A DNA stretch of 64,000 nt from Ligula intestinalis (taxonomy: Eukaryota; Platyhelminthes; Cestoda; Diphyllobothriidea; Diphyllobothriidae), in assembly GCA_036362985.1 (NCBI GenBank), contig JAYGXS010000002.1, positions 90,034,203 through 90,098,202 of the forward strand. Direction: 5' to 3'. The notes beneath the pieces are model-generated. The model did no database searches. It was not told the DNA's origin and saw only the letters and a list, made by a program, of their open reading frames with translations. Each line of letters begins with the position of its first letter. The first letter of the stretch is position 1. This document shows positions 33,808-44,977 of the stretch, piece after piece. The translations under genes were made by a program, and so were the position numbers.

Positions 33808-34010
33808 ATGTCCCGTTCTCGAAGTTCTCTTACCAAGGTTTATGTGGGCGATTTGCCCCGAGAGGCATCTGAAAAAGAGATCGGTCGTGTTTTCGACCGT
33901 TATGGAGCTGTCCGAAGTGTATGGGTAGCAAGAAACCCACCGGGCTTTGCTTTTGTTGAGTTCGAGGATCCTGCTGACGCCGAGGATGCAGTCAGGGATT
34001 TGGATGGATC
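33808..34010 (+). CDS. SRSF7-like splicing factor, exon 1 (RRM)
   Basis: The gene encodes a nuclear SR protein that binds exonic enhancers and helps define splice sites. Exon 1 carries most of the RRM: RNP2 is KVYVGDL (residues 10-16) and RNP1 is [11 protein letters not shown] (42-52), nearly the wording of SRSF7/SRSF3. The start is the ATG at 33808; a GTG lies just before it but ATG is preferred. The exon ends inside a Ser codon (phase 2) before a GTAACG donor, a weak but canonical GT. Neighbouring sequence is transposon-derived, so this is a host gene island. Confidence 0.9.
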
Positions 34011-34047
34011 GTAACGATATTTAAATTTCCTTACCTCATTCCTTCAG
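34011..34047 (+). other. 37-bp intron of the SRSF7-like gene
   Basis: The intron has GT...CAG ends (GTAACG to CCTTCAG) and a pyrimidine-rich 3' part. Removing it joins the RRM in frame (residues 66-72, DGS to VICG), as the family demands. It is close to the minimum intron size of animals; very short introns are known in flatworms. Confidence 0.85.
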
Positions 34048-34290
34048 AGTTATCTGCGGTGTCCGAGCTCGTGTTGAATTGAGTAGCGGAAAATCGCGGC
34101 CGAAACCATGGCTAAGGGGCAGCGGGCGGGACGGTGGCCGGGACAACGGACGGGACAGCAGCTACGGACGAGGATCAGGAGATCGTGGCAGAGCGAGACC
34201 TTTTGACCCCAACGACCGGTGTTATGAATGTGGAGAACGTGGTCATTATGCCTACGATTGTCGCCGGCGGCGGTCCTCAAGGCGCTCCAG
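34048..34290 (+). CDS. SRSF7-like splicing factor, exon 2 (RRM end, zinc knuckle)
   Basis: The exon completes the RRM with [15 protein letters not shown], passes a Gly/Arg/Asp-rich linker (residues 91-118) and encodes a CCHC zinc knuckle [14 protein letters not shown] (126-139) preceded by ARPFDPNDR. The zinc knuckle separates SRSF7 from SRSF3 among its relatives, and the flanking words match SRSF7 closely. It ends in phase 2 at CCAG before a GTAGCA donor. If intron 2 is retained, translation stops after 149 residues at the TAG overlapping the donor, giving a protein with almost no RS tail. Confidence 0.9.
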
Positions 34291-34639
34291 GTAGCATTCG
34301 TGTGATGTATTTTGTCGACTCATCTCAACTCGCCTTCCGACATGTTAAGTCAACTCAGCAGGTACTCTCCGCACCCTAGTCGAGTCAGATTAACTTCATG
34401 CCACCTACGGTCAGCTTGAAAGATCTACAACTTCAGCTGCTAGTCGTCATCTAAATAAAGGCTGAGGAGCGTCTGTTGAAAATTCTTCATATCTGCTGAA
34501 TGAGTTCTACCGGCGCTCGTTATTTGCGACCACCGGGTTAGTGAGACAATTTGAGACATGATTTCGCCTACGATTGTGATTGCTTTTTTTGCCCTTTCTC
34601 TGCGTTATTTCCGCTACTAATCGACCGGTTCTTCGATAG

Positions 34640-34673
34640 GTCCCGGACGCCGAGGTCTCCGCGCCGGAGTTGA
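34640..34673 (+). CDS. SRSF7-like splicing factor, exon 3 (RS tail)
   Basis: The last exon follows a strong acceptor: a CTACTAAT branch-point-like string, a pyrimidine run and GATAG. Joined to exon 2 it extends the RS domain with SRTPRSPRRS and stops at TGA 34671-34673. The complete protein is 159 residues. The RS tail, about 20 residues, is much shorter than the roughly 120 of vertebrate SRSF7. A longer isoform through unseen exons in the 349-bp intron cannot be excluded. Confidence 0.85.
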
Positions 34674-34725
34674 TCGCCCTGCCGTGGAGTCATCGACGTT
34701 AAGTTGTACGCTATAAATGTTTTAA

Positions 34726-34731
34726 AATAAA
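34726..34731 (+). promoter_or_regulatory. Poly(A) signal AATAAA of the SRSF7-like gene
   Basis: A consensus AATAAA lies 53 bp after the stop codon, with a T/C-rich stretch shortly downstream. It supports exon 3 as the terminal exon. Confidence 0.75.
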
Positions 34732-34844
34732 CTTCTGCCTCTATCTCCTTTTCGCATTATTAGACTGCGTGCTTCTGAATGTGGCGTCAAGCAATAAACG
34801 AATCATCTAGCGTCCGATTGTTAATGTGAGAATGCGGGTTCGTA

Positions 34845-36220
34845 TCCGTGTATGCACCAACCTCAGCTGCAGAACAGCGCGATTGGGAGGCATTCGCGCA
34901 GGCGCAAAGTTAGTTTAAAGACTCTCCCGTGGCTAACTGATTATTATTTGGGACTGGCACGGCCAGACTGTACTCGGAAGTTCTGAAAACAGTCACTTTA
35001 TTGGCCGCTTTGGGCGTCAATGGTGAGGGGATGCCTAACTGCGTAGTTCAGAACCGACTGTCACCAACACGGGCTTTCGGCATCAATAAAAACAGCCGAT
35101 TGGTCTTCAAGATACGGCCGATTAGACCTACTACATTTTAGTTGGTATAACGTTTCGCAGCTGGCTCTGAGAGCAAGTCAATGCCCGAGGCCGGAGCTGG
35201 CTGATGGTCGTCATTGATGTAGCTGCAAACATTTGACACACTCGGCGACCTCGCAAGGAATGAATCAAAGTATAGACTTTCCAGTGTTCTGTCCAGGCTA
35301 TTCGAACCATTTCCCGCAATGGTTATCCCATCTGCTGGTTGAGCAGTGACTGCAAAGTCAGTAAGGAGATATCGGCCGGAACAGTTGTGTCCATCTAGTA
35401 GCCCTCGGCCGTCGGCGATACTGTAAAATCATCTAGTGTTAAGCCCTCTGCATTGGGTGCTGTTCGCGATGTAAACGGTGGCTTCGTTGTTGATAAGTTG
35501 ACCGAGGTGGGTTGCTGGCGTGAGCACTTCGACCATCTTAACGTCACTTACTGATCCATGCCGTCGCTCTGCGCCGTAGTGGTTTTTCCTTCACCGGTCT
35601 GCGCAGGGTCTCGTGATCTCCCCTCTCTGGGGCAAATCACAGATACAATCCAGAGGCTCAACAACAAAGTGTTCAGATTGGACGGCATTCCCGCTGAAAT
35701 CTCCGGCCTTTGTCTTAACACCCGCTCTACTAGGTGATCAGGTGAGCGCGGGACGATGAGGTCGGTTATGGTGAGGGGGTATGCTATCTAAACCTGTCTT
35801 CAAGACTACGGTAAGTGTTGGAACTGCTGTCTTTCGCGGATGATCCGAGTTGGTCGTGGACAAGACCTTCACATTGGGACACCTTTAATTCTGCCGTGGC
35901 TTATAGCAGTCGACGGCCTTGTGCGTTCGACCCCGTCCATCGTGAGTCCCTCTGGCAGATAATGAAACCGGATGTTGGGCCAGTAAGACATTACTAGTGG
36001 CAAGGCCTTCTGTCACTCTATCACGACACTAGTTCTGGTCCACACCAACCGTTCAATATCCAGTCTAGCACTCCACTGCTTTTTATCCTGTCGCCCATGC
36101 TGTTCAGCTACCCCATTGACTGGATTTTTCGAAGGATCTTACATAGCTTTCATGGTGTCGAGTTTGCACCCGCACGCCGGCTGACTGAGCTAGACTGCAC
36201 TGGAGAGGTAACGTCCTGGG
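34845..36220 (+). pseudogene. RTE-like LINE copy 2, heavily decayed
   Basis: Scattered words of the RTE family of 3.3-6.4 kb occur in order: VYAPTSAAEQ near 34855, a PSLGQITDTIQRLNN-like block near 35640, DGIPAEI near 35685, FDPVHRESLWQIM near 35930, LSPMLFSYPIDWI near 36090 and EFAPARRLTELD near 36180. There is no frame of useful length. The copy seems to end in the RT before the catalytic box, just left of the inverted repeat. Confidence 0.7.
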
Positions 36221-36314
36221 GATATCCAGTTTTTGGTGTCACGGATGAGGGAAGTCAAGAAATTCGTCGATTTCCTCGTAGGTGCTGGAAAGGACTATTT
36301 TTTCAAGTTACATC

Positions 36315-37705
36315 CCGAAATTGGAGGCGACACCCTCTGGGCTAATGGCTATGACGGGCAAGCGAAAAGTTGAGATTTTTGGCAATCATTTTCCAAGGAC
36401 CATCCTCCGGATGAAGTATAACATTGTCTTCAGTACTCGTTGCGACAGTAGCGCGAGGAGATCTCTGGCCAATCATCTGCAAGGCTGACTCCCGTACTCT
36501 ATTATTTGGAACGCTTTTGTTTGCGAGCCATGCAAAAAGAACGGAATTAGTCAAATAGTAAAACCGATTGCAAGTGGAAACACTTGACCAACAATCAAAC
36601 CAACTACATTCGAAAGATCTGTAGTGACCCGACTACTAAACGTTGCACGCTCAACTTTTCCCCTCCGGAGACTGTTAGCATGTACGCACCAGTATCTGCC
36701 TACCTCAAGCTGGTCTGGCCAACCATATTTAAGGTTGATTCACATGTGAACACGCTGTAGACGTTGTGATGAATCTTTTGCTCTATTACTTGGGACGCCG
36801 GCCCTCACGGTTGCAGACGCACGCTGTTTTGGTTGCCAACTTCCTCCAACCAATTAAACACTAGCTCTGTACAGAGTATACTATTCTTCCCACCGGACGT
36901 CCCATTTCTCCTCTTTCCATACGAACCCAGACTTGAACATCGCAGCGGCTAGGGTCTCTCCAAATAAATTAAGCCACAACGATAGGCCCAACGGACGAAA
37001 TCGATCAGATACGTGAAGATGAGAAAACGAAACCTGCGTCGAGGGATCCATGACTACATTAATAAAAGTTGGCAGAGTTGCTTTTAGATCGTGGGTATTC
37101 GGTTGGCATCGTTTGACAAGAGAAATAATCGACCTGCCAAGATTAATCTCTGCGTGTTGTTGCGCGTGGTGATGTACCATCCGAAGCATGATTGAGGCTG
37201 ACTGCGTAAGGCATGATCGTAACTGCATTAAGTACAAGCACACCTGATGATTTTATATTGAAGCTGATTAAAAATGTGTCCCAAGACCCGCTTCTTTTAT
37301 TGCCTCTGAGGATTGCTTCGAGACAGATTTCGAAACGTCAAGCGTAGGCAATTCTTGAGACGGCAACAGCCACTGCGTTACTAGTAGGACCCTTAGCGAT
37401 TTTGGAGTCAATAGACTGGCATCCAGCTTGCACATGCCCGTTGTTGTCGATCATGTCTTCAGTAAGGTGAACGCAGGGATGGTAACTTGCGCTGCATCTG
37501 TCACACCCTCTCCTTTCCTACGCCAACGTCAAGAAAATTGGCTGGCGCGGCGTGAGCATGCACCTAGACGTTCTGATTTACGAACAAAATAGTATTTTAA
37601 ACGACAAGCGTGGTCGCTTCGGCATGGATCCAAACTGAGTAGGAGTGGCATAAAGGCCACACTAAGAAGAAGATATTGCAGCCTGACTCTTCGTGGTGAG
37701 AAGAG
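36315..37705 (+). repeat. Left arm of a long inverted repeat
   Basis: The arm is the reverse complement of 39130-40322. Matching landmarks: GGAGGCGACACCCTCTGGGC at 36325 against the complement of GCCCAGAGTGTGCCGCCTCT near 40295; GCGAGCCATGCAAAAAGAAC near 36530 against the region of 40100; and GGATCCAAACTGAGTAGGAG near 37626 against 39230. It contains an R1-type block in plus orientation (about 36870-36975). A minus-strand open frame at 36881-37243 (GETLAAAMFKSG, EEKWDVRWEE) is kept in both arms. Confidence 0.75.
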
Positions 37706-37739
37706 CACCGAGCTTCACTACAGACTGCAAACCACCAAA

Positions 37740-38770
37740 GCTTGAGGCTAGTAGCGCAATATCGTCGGCGTAGTCGAGGTCAGTCAGCTGGCGTCTGGGT
37801 GTAAGCTCAACACTGTCTTTTTAGTGTAGAACCTTACCGAGACTCTAGTCAATGGCGTAGTTAAACAGAATGGGCGACAGGACGCGGTCCTGTCGGAAAT
37901 CAGACCGGATATCGAACGGTTGAGAATGATTGTTGTGGGCCAGAACTTATGCGGTGGTGGAGCGATAGTAGGCATTTCTCATTACAATAAGTTTGATCGG
38001 TACTCCATCTAGTTTCAGTAGTCGCCACAGGGACTTACGATGGATGGAATCGAACGCGGCGGCGAAGTAGATAAATCAGATGGCCGTCGGTTGCTATGTC
38101 GAAATTCCAGAATGCGCCTCAGCGTTAATATCTGGTCCGCACATCCACGGCTAGCGCGGAATCCGTCTTGGTAAGGCCGCATCCTATAGTCACACACAGA
38201 CTGGAACAATATCGAAGATCTTCACAGCAACACGGATAATACTTATGCCGCAGTAGTTCTCGCATATCGTCTTATCTTTCTTCTTGTAGACACGTACAAG
38301 GATGTCTGAACCCCAGTCATCGGAAATGGCCTCTTCTCGCCAAGCCTATACAATCACCTCAGGAAGCCTAGGAGCTAGGGTGTCGACACAGGACTTGTAG
38401 ATTAATGCGGGGATACCATCATCTCCGGGCGCCTTGTTATTGCGTAGCCTCTGCATTGCATCAACAAATTCGTCTTTGGAAGGGAGGTCACACGACACTG
38501 CATAGGCTGGAGAGGGTTGAAACTCGGCTGTGGAGGAGAGGGAGGGTGCTATGAGTTGCTCATCAAAGTTGAGGAGATGCTCGAAATGGTCACGTCAGTA
38601 ATCGACCTTGACTGAGTTTTCAGCAATCAAGCCACCATGCACGTCGCGAACAGAATCTCAGTGTCGGAGGCTCACAACTAACTTAATGGATAATTTGGTA
38701 CAATCTTCGAGTGCCACCAACTTTTTAAGCCTGCTCCCTAAAAGTCGCCGTTTCTGAAAAATTTTCAGTA
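37740..38770 (-). pseudogene. RTE-like LINE copy 3, RT fragment
   Basis: On the minus strand the RTE reverse transcriptase reads, in order, RLRNNKAPGDDGIPALIYKS, ICENYCGISI, FRASRGCADQILTLRRILEF, a disrupted IHRKSLWR block, VLSPILFNYAIDW and LDYADDIALLASSFGG. The YADD box is intact here, unlike the copy in the USP intron. Stops and frameshifts are frequent, and both the 5' end (near 38770) and the 3' end (near 37740) are truncated. It sits in the spacer of the long inverted repeat. Confidence 0.8.
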
Positions 38771-39129
38771 GGTAATCTCTAGTCAACAAAAAGGCCAGCA
38801 CAGACTAAATCGCACCATAAACACATGCACGACAAATGAATGCGTCTCACATCATACCACACTCATTATGTAGACACCTCTCACGTAATTATAAAGTGTG
38901 TTCTTCGTATCTCCTATTTGAACAGGTCCTGTGTGCACACTGCAGGCTAGCACTCGAGCCTTGTCAGTCACTGCGTCTAATCCTTGCAGCAGACAACTGA
39001 CTGGCCCAGAAAATAGACTAATACCTGGGTAGGGAAGGAGAATGAGGTCTCTATCTCTGCGCACCTTCCCCACTAGAAACGATCGAACTAGCTGGAATCT
39101 ATTACTATGCGCTAAAAGCCGCAGCAGGG

Positions 39130-40322
39130 AAGGCTACCAACTGACGGAGTAGTTCGATGCTCTTCTCATCACGGAGAGTCAGACTGCAATATCTTATTCT
39201 TCTTAGTGTGGCCTTTATGTCACTACTACTCAGTTTGGATCCGTGCCTAACCAAACCCGTCTTGTCGTGTGAAATGTGGTTTTTGTCCATGCAGGCTCAT
39301 GCCGCGCCAGCCGTTTTTCTTGACTCTATCTTGGCACCATTGGAGTAGGAATGGAGAGGGATTGTGACAGGTGCAAAGTGAGTTTACTATCACTGTAGTC
39401 TACCTGGCTAGCAAGTCAACGTCCCTGCGTTCACCTTGCTCTAGACATGATCGAGAACAACAGACACGTCCAGGCTGGATGTTAGTCAGTCTATTGAATC
39501 GTGGCAGGTCGATCCTTTCCCTCGTCAAACGATGCAGACCGAATACCCACGGTCTAAAAGCAACTCTGCCAACTTATTTTAATGCAGTCATGGATCCCTT
39601 GACGCAGGTTTCGTTTTCTCATCTTCACATATCTGATCGATTTCGTCCGTTGGGTCTATCGCTGTGGTATAGGTTATTTGGAGAGACCCTAGCCGCTGCG
39701 ATGTTCAAGTCTGGGTCCGTGTGGAACGAGGAGAAATGGGACGTCCGGTGGGAAGAATAGTATACTCTGTACAGAGCTAGTGTTTAATAGGTTGGAGGAA
39801 GTTGGCAACCGGAAGGGCGTGCGTCTGCAACCGCAAGGGCCGGCGTCCCAGATAACAGAGCATAGGAGTCATCACAGTGCGTACAGCGTAGTCACATGTG
39901 AATCAACCTTAAATGTGGTTGGCCAGACCAGCTTGGGTTAGGCAGACCCTGGTGCGTACGTGCTAACAGTCTCCGGAGGGGAGAAGTTGAGCGTGCAACG
40001 TTTAGTAGTCGGGTCACTACAGATCTTTCGAATGTAGTTGGTTTGATTGTTGGCCAAGTGTTTCTACTTACAATTGGTTTTCTTATTTGACTTATTTCAT
40101 TCCTTTTATGTGGCTCGCAAACAAAAGCGTTCCAAGTAATAGAGTACGGGAGTCAGCCTTGCCGATGATTGGCCAGAGATCTCCTGTCGCAACGAGTACT
40201 GAAGACAATGTTATACTTCATCCGGAGGATGGTCCTTGGAAAGTGATTGCCAAAATCTCCACCTTTTGCTTGCCCTTCATAGCCATTAGCCCAGAGTGTG
40301 CCGCCTCTAATTTTCGGATACA
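39130..40322 (-). repeat. Right arm of the long inverted repeat
   Basis: Reverse complement of 36315-37705, shorter because of an indel corresponding to roughly 37140-37390. A plus-strand open frame at 39371-39760 encodes the counterpart of the left-arm frame (RSILSLVKRCRPNTHGLKAT, FGETLAAAMFKSGS). The outer edge near 40322 is sharp: homology stops at CGGATACACGG. Confidence 0.75.
39870..40130 (+). repeat. Direct repeat unit 1 at the outer part of the right arm
   Basis: This unit (TCACATGTGAATCAACC, GGTTGGCCAGACCAG, GCTAACAGTCTCCGGAGGGG, TGGCTCGCAAACAAAAGCG) recurs at about 40335-40560 with the same order of blocks. The two copies are offset by about 460 bp. Confidence 0.65.
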
Positions 40323-40334
40323 CGGAGCACGTCA

Positions 40335-40560
40335 CAGCGTCTACGGCTTGATCACGTGTGAGTCAGCCTTGCAGGTGATTGGCCAGACCAGATTGGGGTC
40401 GGCAGACACTGGTGCATATGTGCTAACAGTCTCGGGAGGAAGAAGTTGAGTGTTGCACGCGGATTTGGGTCACTACCGATATTCAATTGTGGTTGGCAGT
40501 TGGTTTGTGATTGGTTTTCTTAGTTGATTAATTCCAGTCCTTTTGCGTGGCTCGCAACCA
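40335..40560 (+). repeat. Direct repeat unit 2
   Basis: Copy of 39870-40130, with GATCACGTGTGAGTCAGCC, GATTGGCCAGACCAG, GCTAACAGTCTCGGGAGG and CGTGGCTCGCAACC. It lies outside the inverted-repeat arm, which suggests tandem expansion at one end only. Confidence 0.65.
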
Positions 40561-40944
40561 TCAACATTAACAAATCAATAACCACTAAGTGTTACTACTA
40601 AAGCAAAAGGGCAATGGAATGACCGTTCTTGTCTTGCGTGTGGCCATCACCCAGTTACCTTTCTTGTTTGGAGGATCGAAGAACACGTGCAGGGTGTGAA
40701 GTTTTTAAAGGTCTTGCATTTAAGTGCAGCTCTAAGAAAGCAAGCGCTTTTAGAGGCACTATTATTTTTGTTTTATACGCACCGTGACATCCGGCAGGAC
40801 TTGAAAGTGGTCTCTTGTATTCACTGCTACTCATTCCTACTGTGCATTATGGGGTTTGGATGGCAGTCGGGTTTACAATGGGTTCAGGTTTCTGCCACCT
40901 ACCATACAAACACCATGCGAACTTGGAATATATAATGCTGAGAA

Positions 40945-41600
40945 GAAGGTCTTATTACTTATATCGCCTTTTCGAGGGACTCAGTAAGAGAACTCCTGCA
41001 GCTTCGCTTGGACGCTGCAATCACGCGCACATATCCAGCAGCTAAGATAAGATTAGTATTTTCAAGCACTGCACTTCTTTGCCTTGAAGGCAAGGATAAA
41101 CTCCTGTTCCAGACCCCTTCAGTGTGCATCTACGCCATTACTTGTTCCTGTTGGGCAGGTTATATTGGTCGAACAACTAGGCGGCTATCCAAGCGCGTGC
41201 AAGAACATCACACTGCTTGGCTAAACCGAGGTGTAGTAAAGTCAATATCTAGCGTGATTTAAGTTCACTAGGTTGACATCGGTTATCAGGTAGATGTCAA
41301 CCAAGCCTTTCGAGTCATGTGTACAGTGCCGATGAAATATCCCAAGTTCCGGTGTCAGCGGATATCAGCGAGGGCAGAGGCAGTCGCCATATGGCTAAAT
41401 AATGTGACTTTATGCGCGCAGGAAATGTTTGTACAGACACCAAGGCTACCGTGGCCGAAGACCAAATCAACATGCGTGCACACGCTTCCTACAAAGCCGC
41501 GAAACGGCAACGAGACAGCGACAGTATACGTCCTCACGCCACCCACGCCATCTCGCGACCGTCAGACACTGCGTCCCGAAGTCTGCCAACACGACTTGAG
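40945..41600 (+). pseudogene. Penelope-like GIY-YIG nuclease fragment (PLE-C copy 1)
   Basis: The frame at 41008-41262 reads TYPAAKIRLVFSSTALL, CIYAITCSCWAGYIGRTTRR and SKRVQEHHTAWL, a GIY-YIG domain with the YIG strand (GYIGRT) and the following Arg. Upstream, LLLISPFRG is recognisable after a frameshift. Downstream, further frameshifts lead to AEAVAIWL and PRLPWPKTK-like text, the usual end of these nucleases. No RT is present, so it is a 5'-truncated copy. Confidence 0.75.
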
Positions 41601-41614
41601 CCAGGGACGACGGG

Positions 41615-41850
41615 GCGTCACTAACTAATTGTCGGACCCCCCTTTCTCCCTCCCCTCTCTGGTCCCTAATTTTGACTAGAATATGACCCCTGGATCCTTT
41701 ACCATCTCTTCCCCTAATTACTACTGATTCGTTGCCTAACCTTTTTTTTAAACTCTACCCTCCCTTGTACTATTGTGCTTGTCTGATGATTAATACTCGA
41801 AACTGTCCGTTTGCCTAACTTGCATTTCTGAATATATAATGCTATTGATG
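41615..41850 (+). repeat. 3' UTR-like module shared by PLE-C and CR1-C
   Basis: The stretch TAACTAATTGTCGGACCCCC ... CTCTACCCTCCCTTGTACTA ... CTGATGATTAATACTCGAAA follows the PLE-C nuclease. A reverse-complement counterpart lies at about 30050-30290 within the CR1-C 3' UTR, with the same order of blocks. CR1-B lacks it. Confidence 0.65.
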
Positions 41851-41919
41851 TCATGAGGCACAAGATACCGCACGCCGAGGAAACAGGGGAAAACAAAATC
41901 TTAATTGGGAAGGCTACAA

Positions 41920-42390
41920 CTCGATTGCTGGCACAATACTTTGATTCGCCTGACGTTTTGAGATCCGTCGCTTTTTTATCATCGGAGACATAAGCAGAAA
42001 GCGGTAACAGCTAGGGGTAGCATATTCACAGGAGCTCGCAGTATATGTAGGATACAGTCATTACTGCAAACGTGCAACGACAATTAACGGTAATTGCCTT
42101 CTTGTGCGTTGATAGTTTGCCGACCGGCGTACGGGCTCTGATTCGCTGAAGGTTCATCACGCGTGGGGAACTCGGGCGTAATGATTGCTCGGCCATCTGG
42201 CGCTCCGGTGTTGGCGTAAGATGACGCGGTGGCCTGTCCATTTCCAAAGTGGTGACTTGCTTTGGCCAACTTGAGTTTCAGCACCGAATATGAATTGGGC
42301 AAATCAGTGCACTTGTTTATGGATTATGGGCCCGTATCTGCTACTGCTTTCTGCTTATGTCTCTGATGAAAAATCTTCATTGTGGTTGTG
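41920..42390 (-). pseudogene. Penelope-like element remnant (PLE-D copy 1)
   Basis: The sequence parallels 44990-45400: CGATTGCTGGCACAATA, GATACAGTCATTACTGCAAA, ACAATTAACGGTAATTGCCT, GTTGGCGTAAGATGA. It is the 3' part of the PLE family better preserved at 45 kb; its second inverted arm is mostly lost, with only a TCTGCTACTG...ATGTCTCTGATGA trace near 42340-42370. Confidence 0.65.
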
Positions 42391-42548
42391 AAAATTAATT
42401 CTTTTGGCTTTCTGTCTTTAGTACAATGGTTAAACAGTTCTCTATTTTTACGAATAGTCAAAAATACATAATAGAACGCTCACGACAGTACTAGAAACGC
42501 TCCTATCAATCTTTTCCTGTCAGTCAACGTCTTATCTGCGTTAATGGG

Positions 42549-42591
42549 TTACTTTTTTTTTCTTCTTCTTCTTCTTCTTCTTCTTCAAAAT
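42549..42591 (+). repeat. (TTC)n microsatellite
   Basis: A T run followed by about ten TTC repeats. A similar CTT-rich tract closes PLE-D copy 2 near 45700. Confidence 0.8.
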
Positions 42592-43500
42592 TCCAGGATT
42601 TGCCGCCGATAACATTTTTGTACAACCGTGACAGCATGAACAGCTGTTTAGCATAGGATACGAGGTTAAGACCGATTTCTTCTAACAGAATGGATCGCAT
42701 TTTTGAGCATCTATATTTTTGTGTGCGTATTTATCAACGACTTAAAGTCCATTTCGTGCTTCGCGAGTGCAAGTAAGTGGGACCAAGTAAAGAGCAGCCT
42801 GACTTGACATGCATGCATTTACTTCTCTACCAGTGCCGGATGGTTCGATTACAATCAGGTGCCTACCTTTCTCGCAGTTTGCTAGCAAGTCTGACAAATA
42901 AGCAGTTGGAAATCAACAGCAGTTACTGATAAATGAAAGGTGACTGCTCCATTCTGTTGATCCTCTTTCTGACCTTTCGGCATTCTGCTACGCACCTGAC
43001 TGCGAGAGCTCTTGGTAGAGCTTTAAGGTAAAACGCAGCGAGCTTATTTTATCGATATTGGCGGAGCGTCACTTCTGTACGATTTGCGCTTCCAGATTGT
43101 AATCGCCAGACGACTAGCCCTTGGCTGAACAGTAAGAAATCTGACTCAGTGCTCACAAGAAATGCATGCTCGGCCTCGGAAAACTACTTACTCAGGTCTG
43201 GGGTTGGGAACTGGCTGACTGACGGTAACTGATGCATCCGACATTGCTACTGCAATCTCTCATATTGTTTATATTCGTCCAAAGGGAAGCAGAATGAGAG
43301 AAAAACGAGGTATTGCTGCTTGGTTAATCCTTTGCCAATCTGCAGGGGAAAACAGCCGCTTTAACGACGGGGGACTTGCTGAATTCGGTGGGCTGAACTA
43401 GGCGGTTGGTGAAACTATCCATTTACAGCCTCTCCCTTCAGGAGAGGCTTTATCTATCTGGCACACAGGAGACGTTTGACTGCATTTAAATCGGCTACCA
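42592..43500. other. No gene recognised
   Basis: Anonymous sequence between the microsatellite and the R1 dimer. No open frame with a domain, and no clear repeat. Confidence 0.35.
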
Positions 43501-43504
43501 GCTA

Positions 43505-43915
43505 ACTCGAGTGTTAGCTTGTAGTAGTCGCTGCCCGCCCGACGCCTGGCCTTCCTGTCATGACCTCAATCTGTCTAGACCTCAAGGTCGTGGCGGACAC
43601 CAGACTTACTAGCGCACGAGACACGGACCGCCCACGTCGATTTCCACCCACACGCTGTCCAACCAACCTTCAAGGCCGACCCAGCCAATGAGCGTTCTAT
43701 CTCTCTGTCTACTGGCCTGACTGCTTTCAAACCAGCACTTGGACTCGACTGGCTCTCCCGGCCGGTTACATGCTCTCCAAGTCAAACCTCTTTCCATCTA
43801 TTCTTCGTTCCCCTGTGTACACAATATACTGTTCCTACCACTCTTGCCTTCCCAAGACTTCTTCTCTACTAAGTAACCATGGTCTGAAGATCGCAGTTGC
43901 TAGGGTTTAACTTAC
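43505..43915 (+). repeat. Interspersed repeat R1, copy 2 (first unit of a dimer)
   Basis: It begins near TTGTAGTAGTCGCTGC and ends GAAGATCGCAGTTGCTAGGG plus TTTAACTTA. Internal blocks CTGGCCTGACTGCTTT, TCCATCTATTCT and CACAATATACTGTTCCTA match copies at 9.5 and 50.2 kb. Confidence 0.65.
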
Positions 43916-43984
43916 ATCGTGAGTTTCATGCAGTAGGTACGGCAAGGGTGACTGGCACTTGATTTTTTTGAAAGGGAGACAGAC

Positions 43985-44435
43985 TTGTAGTAGCTGCTGC
44001 TTCCCGACGTCCGAGGCCGTCCTAACTCATGACATCATAGACGAGGTCACTCAGAGCATAGGACCTCGCGCGAAGGCAGTTTTTGTCGTGCGTCGCACTA
44101 GGCGCAAACTTGTACACCTTACCTCCCGCCCTAGCCTCAACCCACAGAGGCGTGACCTTATTTCGTCCAATAATGTACCCGCTTTAGCAGACTAGTCTCA
44201 TTAGTAGGTTGGCCTCAACCCGTCTGGGCACAGACCTCAATGTGGTGACTGCGGCCCATGCATCATTTCGGGCCATGCCGCTCTAGCGGGAGGACGTGTA
44301 CTCCGACAGTCAACTATCCTACAAACTTTTCTTCAACCCCTGTTCAGAATATACTGTTCCTATTACTCAGGCCATACCATGACTTTCTCCTCTCCTAAAG
44401 AACTGGGTCTGGAAGATTGCAGCCGTTAGGGTTAA
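43985..44435 (+). repeat. Interspersed repeat R1, copy 3 (second unit of a dimer)
   Basis: It starts TTGTAGTAGCTGCTGC, about 480 bp after the first unit, and ends GGAAGATTGCAGCCGTTAGG followed by GTTAACTC. The middle is diverged. Head-to-tail arrangement with copy 2. Confidence 0.6.
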
Positions 44436-44976
44436 CTCAATTAGTAGAATCTAGCTCAATGCCTGCTCTCTCTCTCACTAGCCAATGCCAGGCCAACCAG
44501 AGACGGATTCAGTCGCGGTGGCAGGCACATATAAACACCCCGTCTACGCTGGCCACACACGGCCTAACTCCCAAAATATGTGAATAATTCTGAAAGGCGA
44601 GTTGAACCATATACATAGGAAAGTAACGCAAAGGCTACATTCAAAAGCAACCTTTGTGCTTGAAGTTTATTTTTGAGAAGACTGAGTTATTCCATCATTT
44701 GGCAACTTTCCAATCTACGACTCTTAGCGTGGCTTGCTATATTTGGGCGCATCATATTTATGATAGAAGGGGATCATTTGGCGTGTCTTGTGGATGAATA
44801 TCTCAGAGTAGACTTCACCGTTTCTTCTCTCTTCTGGACACTAGCCGGCTGATGGCGGACAGAGCTAGACCTGCCTGTCTGCACATACTGAAAATGACTT
44901 GCTCACTAACTATTGCACAAGGAGATATTAAAAACTGCCAATACAAGCGAACATGCGTGTCCCAGGAAGCAATTGA
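44436..44976. other. No gene recognised
   Basis: Anonymous sequence between the R1 dimer and PLE-D copy 2. Confidence 0.3.
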
Positions 44977-44977
44977 G

